Assembly: GCA_964504345.1 (NCBI GenBank)
Contig: CAZDDX010000002.1
Span: 334,517-398,516 of the forward strand
Reading direction: 5' to 3'
Source of the DNA: CAMDTE01 sp964504345
GTDB lineage: Bacteria; Bacteroidota; Bacteroidia; Flavobacteriales; Schleiferiaceae
DNA: 64,000 nt
Made by a program: the position numbers and the translations under genes. Positions within the stretch are counted from its first letter, which is position 1. Each line of letters starts with the position of its first letter. The notes under the pieces were generated by a model that searched no databases, was not told where the DNA came from, and was given only the letters and a program-made list of their open reading frames with translations. This document shows, one piece after another, positions 1-7,124 of the stretch.

Positions 1-85
1 ACAGCCCAGGGCTGAGTAACACAATACTGACGAGCATGCACCAATAGTACCACAGGTGGTACAGCATGCCAAACGCCCGTTTCAT
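1..85 (-). CDS. N-terminal fragment of a small membrane protein (runs off the window)
   Basis: An ATG at 85-83 overlaps the accC stop codon (ATGA). It opens a frame that stays open for 28 codons to the window edge, beginning MKRAFGMLYHLWYYWCMLVS and continuing with hydrophobic residues. The short basic start followed by an aromatic, hydrophobic stretch looks like a first membrane segment. The stop/start overlap says it is translated together with accB-accC. A lysophospholipid acyltransferase would fit this kind of N-terminus and a fatty-acid operon, but that is a guess from 28 residues. Confidence 0.5.
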   Translation of the reverse strand, partial: MKRAFGMLYHLWYYWCMLVSIVLLSPGL

Positions 86-1422
86 CAATGCAATTCGAAC
101 GACTCCATAAACTTCGTGGTGTAGTTGCCGGCCACAAAGTCGGGGTTGTCCATCAGCTGTCGGTGGAACGGAATGGTGGTTTTGACGCCCTCAATAACGA
201 ACTCGTCCAGTGCGCGCTTCATCTTGTCGATGGCCTCCTCGCGGGTGCGGGCCGTAGTGATGAGCTTGGCAATCATGGAGTCGTAGTGCGGCGGAATGGA
301 GTAGCCCGCGTACACGTGGGTATCCAAGCGAACGCCGTGCCCTCCAGGAGCGTGGAACACGGTGATTTTACCGGGAGCGGGACGGAAATTGTTGTACGGA
401 TCTTCCGCGTTGATGCGGCACTCAATGGCGTGCAATTCCGGTTCGTAGTTGCGTCCGCTGATGGCTACACCGGCGGCCACTTTGATCTGCTCGCGGATCA
501 AATCGTAGTCAATCACCTGCTCCGTGATGGGGTGTTCCACCTGGATGCGGGTATTCATTTCCATGAAGTAGAAATTCCGGTGTTTGTCCACCAAGAATTC
601 GACGGTTCCTGCACCTTCGTAGCCAATGTATTCTGCAGCCTTAACGGCCGCAGCACCCATGGCGGCGCGCAATTCGGTGGTCATGAAGGGACTTGGGGTC
701 TCCTCCACCAATTTTTGGTGACGACGCTGAATGGAACAGTCGCGTTCGGACAAGTGGCACGCTTTGCCGTATTGGTCCCCAACGATTTGAATTTCAATGT
801 GGCGCGGCTCTTCAATGAGCTTCTCCATGTACATGCCGTCGTTGCCAAACGCTGCGGCGGCCTCTTGGCGAGCGGAATCCCAGGCTTTAGCCAGTTCGTC
901 CTCTGCCCAAATGGCGCGCATGCCCTTGCCGCCGCCTCCGGCCGTGGCCTTCATCATGACGGGGTAGCCAATTTCCTTGGCCGTGCGGGTGGCGTGCTCC
1001 AAACTTTCGAGCAGACCGTCGGAACCGGGAACGCAGGGTACGCCTGCCTCCTTCATGGTGGCCTTGGCGGTGGACTTGTCGCCCATTTTGTCAATTTGCT
1101 CCGGGGTGGCGCCAATGAACTTGATGCCGTGCTCCGCGCAAATCTTGGAAAACTTAGAGTTCTCGGATAAAAATCCGTAACCCGGATGAATGGCGTCTGC
1201 GTTGGTGATTTCCGCCGCCGCAATGATGTTGGCCATTTTCAGGTAGCTGTCCTTGGAGGGCGGAGGTCCAATGCAAACGGCTTCGTCCGCAAAACGCACG
1301 TGCAAACTTTCGCGATCGGCAGTGGAATAAACCGCTACGGTCTTGATGCCCATCTCGCGGCAGGTGCGAATGATGCGCATGGCGATCTCACCGCGGTTGG
1401 CAATGAGGATTTTCTTGAACAT
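85..1422 (-). CDS. accC: Biotin carboxylase subunit of acetyl-CoA carboxylase
   Basis: AccC carboxylates the biotin carried by AccB, using ATP and bicarbonate, in the first committed step of fatty acid synthesis in the cytoplasm. The protein (445 aa from the ATG) has the family's usual length. It starts with the pre-ATP-grasp signature MFKKILIANRGEIAMRI, carries the ATP-grasp glycine loop KATAGGGGKGMR near residue 160 and the active-site segment EMNTRIQVEHP near residue 290. A GTG lies 9 bp upstream at 1431, but the ATG at 1422 matches the canonical family start. It follows accB by a few bases and its stop overlaps the next gene. Confidence 0.97.
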   Translation of the reverse strand: MFKKILIANRGEIAMRIIRTCREMGIKTVAVYSTADRESLHVRFADEAVCIGPPPSKDSYLKMANIIAAAEITNADAIHPGYGFLSENSKFSKICAEHGIKFIGATPEQIDKMGDKSTAKATMKEAGVPCVPGSDGLLESLEHATRTAKEIGYPVMMKATAGGGGKGMRAIWAEDELAKAWDSARQEAAAAFGNDGMYMEKLIEEPRHIEIQIVGDQYGKACHLSERDCSIQRRHQKLVEETPSPFMTTELRAAMGAAAVKAAEYIGYEGAGTVEFLVDKHRNFYFMEMNTRIQVEHPITEQVIDYDLIREQIKVAAGVAISGRNYEPELHAIECRINAEDPYNNFRPAPGKITVFHAPGGHGVRLDTHVYAGYSIPPHYDSMIAKLITTARTREEAIDKMKRALDEFVIEGVKTTIPFHRQLMDNPDFVAGNYTTKFMESFELH

Positions 1423-1431
1423 ACCAGACAC

Positions 1432-1905
1432 TTAGGCGGGGTCTACCAAGAACAAAGGCTGATCGTACTCTACGGGAGAGGAATCGTCCACGAGGATCTT
1501 CACGATGCGACCGCTCACTTCGCTTTCGATTTCGTTGAAAAGCTTCATGGCCTCAATCACGCAAACCGCTTTGCCGGGCTTGATTTCGTCGCCCACGTTT
1601 ACAAAAAAGTCCTTGTCTGGGCTGGGACGACGGTAGAAGGTACCGATCATCGGAGACTTTACGGTAATGTATTTGCTGGTGTCCTCGCCTGCCGGAGCTG
1701 CGGGAGCGGCTGCGGGAGCGGCGGTCGGTGCGGGAGCGTACGCCGCAGATGGCATCGTCATCGGTACAGAAGGAACGAACGCAACGTCTTGAGCGCCCGG
1801 TGCCGTTTTCACGGTGATTTTGAATTCGTCGGTCTCGAGGCTTACCTCGGTAGCGCCCGACTTGGAAACAAAACGGATGAAATTTTGTAACTCTTTGATA
1901 TCCAT
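1432..1905 (-). CDS. accB: Biotin carboxyl carrier protein of acetyl-CoA carboxylase
   Basis: AccB carries the biotin that shuttles CO2 between AccC and the carboxyltransferase. The 157-aa product has an N-terminal helix (MDIKELQNFIRFV), an Ala/Pro-rich flexible linker at about residues 50-75, and a C-terminal biotinyl domain with the motif EAMKL, in which Lys121 is the biotinylation site. The start is ATG at 1905; an in-frame extension upstream has no family similarity and overlaps the promoter. A hairpin terminator and a -7-like box (1940-1947) separate it from rpmF, so accBC is probably its own transcription unit. In many relatives fabH sits between rpmF and accB; it is absent here. Confidence 0.96.
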   Translation of the reverse strand: MDIKELQNFIRFVSKSGATEVSLETDEFKITVKTAPGAQDVAFVPSVPMTMPSAAYAPAPTAAPAAAPAAPAGEDTSKYITVKSPMIGTFYRRPSPDKDFFVNVGDEIKPGKAVCVIEAMKLFNEIESEVSGRIVKILVDDSSPVEYDQPLFLVDPA

Positions 1906-1939
1906 AACTATGGCTTTTTGGATTCGATTTTCGTTACCG

Positions 1940-1947
1940 CAAAAGTG
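1940..1947 (-). promoter_or_regulatory. Probable -7 promoter box for accBC
   Basis: Read on the minus strand this is CACTTTTG, one mismatch from the Bacteroidota -7 box TAnnTTTG. The same GCGCACTTTTGC context occurs before asnS (23086-23093). The predicted leader is about 30 nt. Confidence 0.5.
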
Positions 1948-1950
1948 CGC

Positions 1951-1986
1951 ATAAAAAAGCAAACCCGGACGGGAAGGTCCGGGTTT
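1951..1986 (-). terminator. Rho-independent terminator after rpmF
   Basis: A 10-bp stem (AAACCCGGAC 1961-1970 pairing with GTCCGGGTTT 1977-1986) has a 6-nt loop. On the minus strand it is followed by GC and six Ts, ending the DUF177-rpmF transcript before accB. Confidence 0.8.
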
Positions 1987-2019
1987 TTTGGGGACCGCCC
2001 CAGGGGCGTCCGGTATTTT

Positions 2020-2223
2020 TTACGCTTCGGCTTGTGCCGGAGCAGTGTTGTCGATGACCACTTTTCCTTTGTAGTACATGCTGCCCTCGTGCCAGTAGGC
2101 GCGGTGGTACAAGTGTGCCTCGCCGGTCACGCCGCATACGGCAATCTGGGGCATAATGGCTTTGTCGTGGGTGCGGCGCTTATCGCGGCGTGTGCTGGAC
2201 TGTCTGCGTTTGGGATGTGCCAT
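2020..2223 (-). CDS. rpmF: 50S ribosomal protein L32
   Basis: A 67-aa protein beginning MAHPKRRQSSTRRDKRRTH, the invariant basic N-terminus of bacterial L32, which packs into the large ribosomal subunit. The zinc-type Cys pairs are mostly absent (only one Cys), as in the Cys-minus form of L32. It starts 3 bp after the DUF177 stop codon; this DUF177-rpmF pairing is conserved widely in bacteria. A strong terminator follows. Confidence 0.95.
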   Translation of the reverse strand: MAHPKRRQSSTRRDKRRTHDKAIMPQIAVCGVTGEAHLYHRAYWHEGSMYYKGKVVIDNTAPAQAEA

Positions 2224-2226
2224 GGC

Positions 2227-2640
2227 TCAATCGTTTAATTCGTTTTTGGACTTGCGCAGCGGAATGCTCAATACAGCCAACTCATAGAGGTACTGACTCA
2301 GGTCTACTTCGTACGATCCATGGGGTAGGATCAGCAACTCAGGTTCCTGGTCGTCGTAGGCCTCGCCAAATTTGACCACAACGGTAAATGCGTTGTGGAG
2401 GGGGAGTTCAAACGGCTCGCCGGTGTCGTCATCTTCCGTCGCAAGCAAACCGCTGAAGGCAAAGCGAAGTTCCATCGTGAGTGATCCCTTTACCAGGGTC
2501 ACGCGGGCTTCCGCTTGGGTCATCCCTTCGGTTTCGGGGTGGTTGTAGTGTGCAAAGAACGCAGCATCAAGGCTGTATTCCAACTCGTGCGTGCCGGCTT
2601 TGAGGCCCGAAAAAACAAGCGTGTAATCGCGCTTTTTCAT
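2227..2640 (-). CDS. DUF177 (YceD-like) protein
   Basis: A 137-aa acidic protein of the DUF177/YceD family, recognised by its position directly before rpmF and by the C-terminal segment EVDLSQYLYELAVLSIPLR, which matches the family's conserved region. Plant and bacterial family members have been linked to 23S rRNA accumulation, but the exact role is not settled. It lacks the cysteine pair often seen in proteobacterial YceD. A perfect TAnnTTTG box lies 22 nt upstream (2663-2670), so DUF177-rpmF can be transcribed independently of pdxA. Confidence 0.85.
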   Translation of the reverse strand: MKKRDYTLVFSGLKAGTHELEYSLDAAFFAHYNHPETEGMTQAEARVTLVKGSLTMELRFAFSGLLATEDDDTGEPFELPLHNAFTVVVKFGEAYDDQEPELLILPHGSYEVDLSQYLYELAVLSIPLRKSKNELND

Positions 2641-2662
2641 AAGCTGCTCGATTTGGAGCCCG

Positions 2663-2670
2663 CAAAGATA
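2663..2670 (-). promoter_or_regulatory. -7 promoter box for DUF177-rpmF
   Basis: TATCTTTG on the minus strand is an exact match to TAnnTTTG. It lies 22 nt before the DUF177 ATG in the 74-bp gap after pdxA. Confidence 0.7.
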
Positions 2671-2714
2671 AGAATTTTTTTCAACGCTTGCTTGTGTAAA
2701 ACTGATTTTTCGGA

Positions 2715-3770
2715 TTACGCCCGCTCCTTGCGCGTTTCTACTCGCTTGCGCAGGGGGTTGGACGTCGCATCTGCATGACCGGCCCGACGTCGCACCAAAT
2801 CAATGGCCTCAAACAGGGCGTTGCGCATGCTGCTGGGGTCCGCTTCCTGCTTGCCCGCCAAGGCATAGGCCACGCCGTGGTCCGGTGAGGTGCGCACGTG
2901 GGAAAGTCCGCAGGTGACGTTGACGCCGTCGTGGAAGTGGATCATTTTGAAGGGAATCAGGCCTTGGTCGTGGTACAGCGCCAAGACGCCGTCAAACGCT
3001 AAGTGCTGGCCGGAGCCGAAGAACCCGTCGGCCGGATAGGGTCCGTACACTTGGAGGCCTTGCTCCGCGAGCTGGGCAACGGCTGGTGCCACTACCTCGG
3101 TATCCTCTGCGCCAAACTTGCCGCGGTCTCCGGCGTGGGGGTTGAGGGCCAGAACGGCGATTTTGGCTTTTTGAACGCCAAAGTCGGTTTGGAGTGCTTG
3201 GTGAAACTGCTGGATTTTGGCTGTAAGGAGCTCGTGGGTGATGGCCGCGGAGACGTCGGACAGGGCCAGGTGTTCGGTGGCCAAGGCCACGCGCAACTCA
3301 GGGCCGCTCAGTACCATCAAGGGCTTGCCGCCCAAGCGCTCGCCCAGGTAGGCGGTGTGTCCGGAAAATCCTTCGATGGGGATGGTTTCCTTGTCAATGG
3401 GGGCCGTGACGAGGGCGTCGATCCGGCCTTTTTGCAGGGCGTCGATGCCGGCGTCTAAAGATTTGAGGGCGTACTGGCCCAATTCCGGGTTGGGTTTTCC
3501 CAGGTCCAGAAGCACTTGATCCGTCCACGGTTCCACCAAAGCAATGCGGTTCTCCGGATGGGGTTGGTCCAGGTTGGAGGTCAGGGAATAGGGAATTTCC
3601 GGCAGGTCCGCGGCTTTCCGGTGGTAAGCAAAGGCCTTGGGGGTGGCAAACAAGACGGGGTGGCACAGTTCGTGCACGGTAGGATCTGCAAGGGTGCGGA
3701 GGACTACTTCCAGGCCAATGCCGTTGAGGTCTCCACAGGTGAATCCAATGCGGGGAAGGTTCGTGCTCAT
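2715..3770 (-). CDS. pdxA: 4-hydroxythreonine-4-phosphate dehydrogenase
   Basis: PdxA oxidises 4-phosphohydroxy-L-threonine on the way to pyridoxal phosphate in the DXP-dependent vitamin B6 pathway. The 351-aa product has the N-terminal segment GFTCGDLNGIGLEVVL, equivalent to the family's GDPAGIGPE. It also has a mid-protein SGHTAYL, and the C-terminal HDQGLIPFK and RTSPDHG motifs that bind metal and substrate phosphate. The start at 3770 overlaps the pepA stop (ATGA), so translation is coupled. The frame stays open far upstream, but that part lies under pepA in another frame and has no similarity. DXP, the co-substrate of the pathway, is made by dxs at 14486-16222. Confidence 0.95.
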   Translation of the reverse strand: MSTNLPRIGFTCGDLNGIGLEVVLRTLADPTVHELCHPVLFATPKAFAYHRKAADLPEIPYSLTSNLDQPHPENRIALVEPWTDQVLLDLGKPNPELGQYALKSLDAGIDALQKGRIDALVTAPIDKETIPIEGFSGHTAYLGERLGGKPLMVLSGPELRVALATEHLALSDVSAAITHELLTAKIQQFHQALQTDFGVQKAKIAVLALNPHAGDRGKFGAEDTEVVAPAVAQLAEQGLQVYGPYPADGFFGSGQHLAFDGVLALYHDQGLIPFKMIHFHDGVNVTCGLSHVRTSPDHGVAYALAGKQEADPSSMRNALFEAIDLVRRRAGHADATSNPLRKRVETRKERA

Positions 3771-5179
3771 GCGGTGCGGGTGCTCAAGAAGTCCAACAAA
3801 AGGCGCACGCCAATGCCGGTTCCGCCGGCGGACCAGTACCCCATGGGTTTGTCTGCAAAGGCTGGGCCAGCGATGTCCAGGTGAACGTAAGGGTAGTCTG
3901 TGAAGTGTTCCAGGAACTTTCCGGCGGTGATGGCGCCGGCGTCTGCGCCGCCAATGTTTTTGAGGTCCGCAACGGTACTCTTGAGCAGCTCGTTGTAATC
4001 GTCCCAAAAGGGGAAGCGAACCAAGCGCTCGTAGGTGCGGTTGCCGGAGTCCAGGAGGTCGGACCAAACTGGCTCGGAGGCGGTGCCCATGGCCACGGTG
4101 GCGTAGTGCCCAATGGCACGAGCGGCGGCCCCGGTGAGGGTGGCCAAGTCAATGACCAATTGCGGATTGTAGCGCTTGGCGTAGTGAAGGGCGTCTGCTA
4201 GGATGAGGCGACCTTCGGCGTCCGTGTTGAGCACTTCCACCGTGGTGCCGTCGCTCATGGTGAGGACATCGCCCGGGGTGACAGCGTTGCCGCCGGGACG
4301 GTTGTCTGTGGCGGGAATCAGGCCCACCACGTGCACGGGGAGGCCCAGGCGCGCAGCGCCGGTAATAGCTCCCAACACCGCAGCAGCGCCGCTCATGTCC
4401 GACTTCATGGTGTCCATGGAGTTGGTGGGCTTCAAGCTCAATCCGCCGGTGTCGTAGACCACGCCCTTGCCCACCAGCACGTAGGGCTGTGCGTTGACGG
4501 CGTTGGCGGGTTTGTATTCCAGTACGGTAAAGGTGGGCTCGTCCAGGCTTCCCCAGTTGACCCCCAACAGGCCGCCCATCTTCAGGGATTCTATCTTCTT
4601 TTTGTTGAACACCTCCACGTGGAACCCGTATTCCTTGCCGGCGTCCGCGGCGGCCTGGGCCAAGCCTTGGGCGTTGAGCACGTTGACGGGGTGGTTGATC
4701 AGGGTGCGCGCCAAAAAGACACTTTCGATGCGAATTTCCAGAGCCCGTACGTCGCTGGCCTTCCAACCCTCCAGGTAGACGGCGTTCAGGGACGGGGTGT
4801 TCTCGGCCTTCTTTTGGGCAAACTGGTCTGTGTAGCGGTAGTTGGCCAAGAGCAGGCCCTCCAACAAGGCGGGGTGGGCGTTGGGCAGGGAAACGCCGGT
4901 GTGGCGCGCCGCCTGAAGCAGCTTGGCCAGCGCAGCGCCTGCCTGGCGGTATTTTTCCGAACCTTCTGGGGTGTTGGGGTCTGCTGGCAAAAGGTTGGCG
5001 TAGGCATCGGTACCGTCGTCGGTAGCCGTGCACCAGCCCTTGCCGGATCGGGCCCAAAAAGCGTTCCACGAGGCCAGTGCCGCCTTGGAGGTGGTGAGCG
5101 CGTTTGCGGCGTCGGCAGAGGCAAGTACACCGGCCCGGGGAGTACCGGCCGGAATGCGGGTGTCGAGGTGGATTTTCAT
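3767..5179 (-). CDS. pepA: Leucyl aminopeptidase, M17 family
   Basis: A cytosolic di-zinc aminopeptidase that removes N-terminal residues from peptides. The roughly 470-aa product has the M17 catalytic C-terminal half: VGKGVVYDTGGLSLKP followed by MKSDMSGAAAV (metal-binding Lys and Asp), and the family signature NTDAEGRLILADAL. ATG at 5179 is chosen over a TTG 9 nt upstream, which lies inside the -7 box. That box (TACCTTTG, 5186-5193) is only 6 nt from the ATG, so the mRNA may be nearly leaderless. The gene faces ribE across a 38-bp divergent promoter region. Confidence 0.94.
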   Translation of the reverse strand: MKIHLDTRIPAGTPRAGVLASADAANALTTSKAALASWNAFWARSGKGWCTATDDGTDAYANLLPADPNTPEGSEKYRQAGAALAKLLQAARHTGVSLPNAHPALLEGLLLANYRYTDQFAQKKAENTPSLNAVYLEGWKASDVRALEIRIESVFLARTLINHPVNVLNAQGLAQAAADAGKEYGFHVEVFNKKKIESLKMGGLLGVNWGSLDEPTFTVLEYKPANAVNAQPYVLVGKGVVYDTGGLSLKPTNSMDTMKSDMSGAAAVLGAITGAARLGLPVHVVGLIPATDNRPGGNAVTPGDVLTMSDGTTVEVLNTDAEGRLILADALHYAKRYNPQLVIDLATLTGAAARAIGHYATVAMGTASEPVWSDLLDSGNRTYERLVRFPFWDDYNELLKSTVADLKNIGGADAGAITAGKFLEHFTDYPYVHLDIAGPAFADKPMGYWSAGGTGIGVRLLLDFLSTRTA

Positions 5180-5185
5180 ACCTTC

Positions 5186-5193
5186 CAAAGGTA
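5186..5193 (-). promoter_or_regulatory. -7 promoter box for pepA-pdxA
   Basis: TACCTTTG on the minus strand, an exact -7 consensus, ends 6 nt before the pepA ATG. It lies only 12 bp from the oppositely oriented ribE box. Confidence 0.75.
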
Positions 5194-5205
5194 CGGCAAC
5201 AGGTG

Positions 5206-5213
5206 TACCTTTG
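5206..5213 (+). promoter_or_regulatory. -7 promoter box for ribE-gmk-nadD
   Basis: TACCTTTG, an exact -7 consensus, ends 4 nt before the ribE ATG. The two divergent boxes must compete for, or share, the same upstream DNA. Confidence 0.75.
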
Positions 5214-5217
5214 CGGT

Positions 5218-5853
5218 ATGTTTACCGGCATTATCGAAACCCTGGGGACCGTGGTGGGCGTGCACCGCGAAGGCACTAACGTTCATTTGGATGTGGAATC
5301 CACTCTGGCCCCGGAGTTGCGGGTGGACCAAAGCTTGGCGCACAACGGCGTGTGCCTGACGGTGGTGGCTTTGCACGGACCGTCGGGCCAACCGACGGGG
5401 TACCGCGTCACCGCTATTGACGAGACGCTTCAAAAAACGACTGTGGGGCGGTGGAAGGCCGGAACACGCGTCAATTTGGAACGTTGCATGCTCGCCAACG
5501 GACGGCTGGACGGCCACATTGTTCAGGGGCACGTAGATGCCGTGGGACGCATTGCGTCGGTGGAGGATATGGACGGCAGTTGGGCCTACCGAGTAGAGCA
5601 TCCGGTGGGCGCTGATTGGATCACGGTGCCCAAGGGGTCTGTGACCGTCAACGGTACGTCACTCACGGTGGTGGATGCGGCGCTGGACTCGTTTTCCGTG
5701 GCGATCATTCCCTACACCTACGAGCACACGGTTTTTCACACCCTGAAGGTTGGAGATCCGGTGAATTTGGAATTTGATATTTTGGGCAAGTACGCGGCGG
5801 CGCTGTTGCAGCGTCAAGCGGCTTTTGCCACTCAAGCGCCCAGCCGTGCGTAA
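5218..5853 (+). CDS. ribE: Riboflavin synthase, alpha subunit
   Basis: Dismutates two 6,7-dimethyl-8-ribityllumazine molecules into riboflavin. The 211-aa product begins with MFTGIIETLG, the universal start of the family, and shows the two repeated lumazine-binding barrels (about residues 1-95 and 96-195), with NGVCLTV in the first and NGTSLTV in the second. An in-frame extension upstream is rejected because it crosses the promoter. Its end overlaps the gmk start by 8 bp. Confidence 0.96.
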   Translation: MFTGIIETLGTVVGVHREGTNVHLDVESTLAPELRVDQSLAHNGVCLTVVALHGPSGQPTGYRVTAIDETLQKTTVGRWKAGTRVNLERCMLANGRLDGHIVQGHVDAVGRIASVEDMDGSWAYRVEHPVGADWITVPKGSVTVNGTSLTVVDAALDSFSVAIIPYTYEHTVFHTLKVGDPVNLEFDILGKYAAALLQRQAAFATQAPSRA

Positions 5854-6436
5854 GTTGGTCTTGTTGAGCGCCCCGTCCGGGTCCGGAAAGACCACCCTGA
5901 CGCGCCGTTTGCTGGACGGCCATCCAGAATTTGCGTTTTCGGTTTCGGCCACCAGCCGCGCCCCGCGGGGGCGCGAGGAGCACGGCGTGGATTACTACTT
6001 TTTTAGCACGGAGGAATTTGACGCTGCCGTGGCCGCTGGAGACTTCCTGGAGTGGGAAGAAGTATACCCCGGCGCACGGTACGGCACGTTGCGCAGCGAA
6101 GTGGAGCGCCTGTGGGCGGAAGGCAAGGTGGTGTTTTTCGACATCGACGTGGAGGGCGCCCTTCGCTTGAAAAAGAAGTTTGGTCCCGACGCCTTGGCGG
6201 TGTACATCGAGGCCCCCTCTTTGGAAATTCTGGAACAGCGCCTGCGCCAACGAGGTACGGACACCGAAGAAAAGATTCAAATTCGATTGGGCAAGGCCGG
6301 ACGCGAAGCCCTCCGTGCCCCCCATTTTGACGTACGCCTGGTGAACGACGAATTGGACCGCGCCACAGGCGAATTGAAGGCCGTGGTGGACGCTTTTGTG
6401 CGCACCTCGGCACCTTCCGACGAATCTGCGATTTGA
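5846..6436 (+). CDS. gmk: Guanylate kinase
   Basis: Phosphorylates GMP to GDP with ATP. The 196-aa product starts at GTG 5846 (VRKLVLLSAPSGSGKTTL), which puts the P-loop APSGSGKTT at residue 9, the normal place. The GMP-binding segment SATSRAPRGREEHGVDYYF and the acidic DIDVEGALRLKK follow at the expected spacing. The start overlaps the end of ribE, and the TGA stop overlaps the TTG start of nadD, so ribE-gmk-nadD are translationally chained. Confidence 0.95.
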   Translation: MRKLVLLSAPSGSGKTTLTRRLLDGHPEFAFSVSATSRAPRGREEHGVDYYFFSTEEFDAAVAAGDFLEWEEVYPGARYGTLRSEVERLWAEGKVVFFDIDVEGALRLKKKFGPDALAVYIEAPSLEILEQRLRQRGTDTEEKIQIRLGKAGREALRAPHFDVRLVNDELDRATGELKAVVDAFVRTSAPSDESAI

Positions 6437-7071
6437 ACCCTTCCAACTCCTCCCCCCTTCGCTTGCCCGCCGCACCGCTTCGACGGATTGGTTTGCTGGG
6501 CGGTACGTTTGACCCCATTCACGAGGGGCACCTGACGCTGGCGGAGGCCGCCCGCGCACAGCTGGATTTAGACGAAGTTTGGTTGGTGGTGAGTCCGCAG
6601 AATCCGTTCAAGGCGGCCGACGCGTTGACCGACGAGCGCCACCGTTTGGCCTTGGTGCAATCGGCCGTTGCCAACCGCCCGGGATTGGTGGCGAGCGACG
6701 TGGAGTTTGCCCTGCCGCGGCCGTCGTACACCGCTTCCACCCTGCGCCATTTGCTGCAAACGCAACCGGATTGCGGTTTTGTCTTGATCATTGGGGCCGA
6801 CAACTGGGCCGGACTCAACCGTTGGAAGGAAGCCGACTGGCTGTGGGCCCACTTGCCGGTGGCCGTTTACCCCCGCAGCGGAGATGCTGAAGCGCCCGGA
6901 ACGGTACCCGCGCACGTGCTGACGGGACCGTCGGTGGATTTGTCCAGCACGGAGGTGCGCGCCGCCTTGCGGCGCGGCGAAGTGCCCACCATTCCGCTTC
7001 CGGAGGGCGTTTGGGCCTACCTGCAAGCCCACGGATTGTACGCCCCCAACGGTCCCGATTCCGGGAAATAA
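6433..7071 (+). CDS. nadD: Nicotinate-nucleotide adenylyltransferase
   Basis: Adenylates nicotinate mononucleotide to deamido-NAD in NAD synthesis. The nucleotidyltransferase motif GGTFDPIHEGHL is at about residue 23, and the C-terminal DLSSTEVRAALRRG matches the family's SST.VR motif. The 212-aa reading uses a TTG start that overlaps the gmk stop (TTGA). The first 16 residues are Ser/Pro-rich and not conserved, so the true start could be slightly downstream, but no ATG is available before the motif. Confidence 0.93.
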   Translation: MNPSNSSPLRLPAAPLRRIGLLGGTFDPIHEGHLTLAEAARAQLDLDEVWLVVSPQNPFKAADALTDERHRLALVQSAVANRPGLVASDVEFALPRPSYTASTLRHLLQTQPDCGFVLIIGADNWAGLNRWKEADWLWAHLPVAVYPRSGDAEAPGTVPAHVLTGPSVDLSSTEVRAALRRGEVPTIPLPEGVWAYLQAHGLYAPNGPDSGK

Positions 7072-7124
7072 CGTAACTTGGGGAGACCGCCGACACCCTG
7101 GCCCAAACCACCAAACCCCCGTTC

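Noticed and set aside
88..1170. Long open frame of 360 codons opposite accC
   Set aside because: It is antisense to a clear accC, has no recognisable family or signal, and arises from GC-biased codon use.
5104..5217. In-frame upstream extension of ribE
   Set aside because: It crosses the divergent promoter and pepA coding start; MFTGIIETLG is the universal family start.
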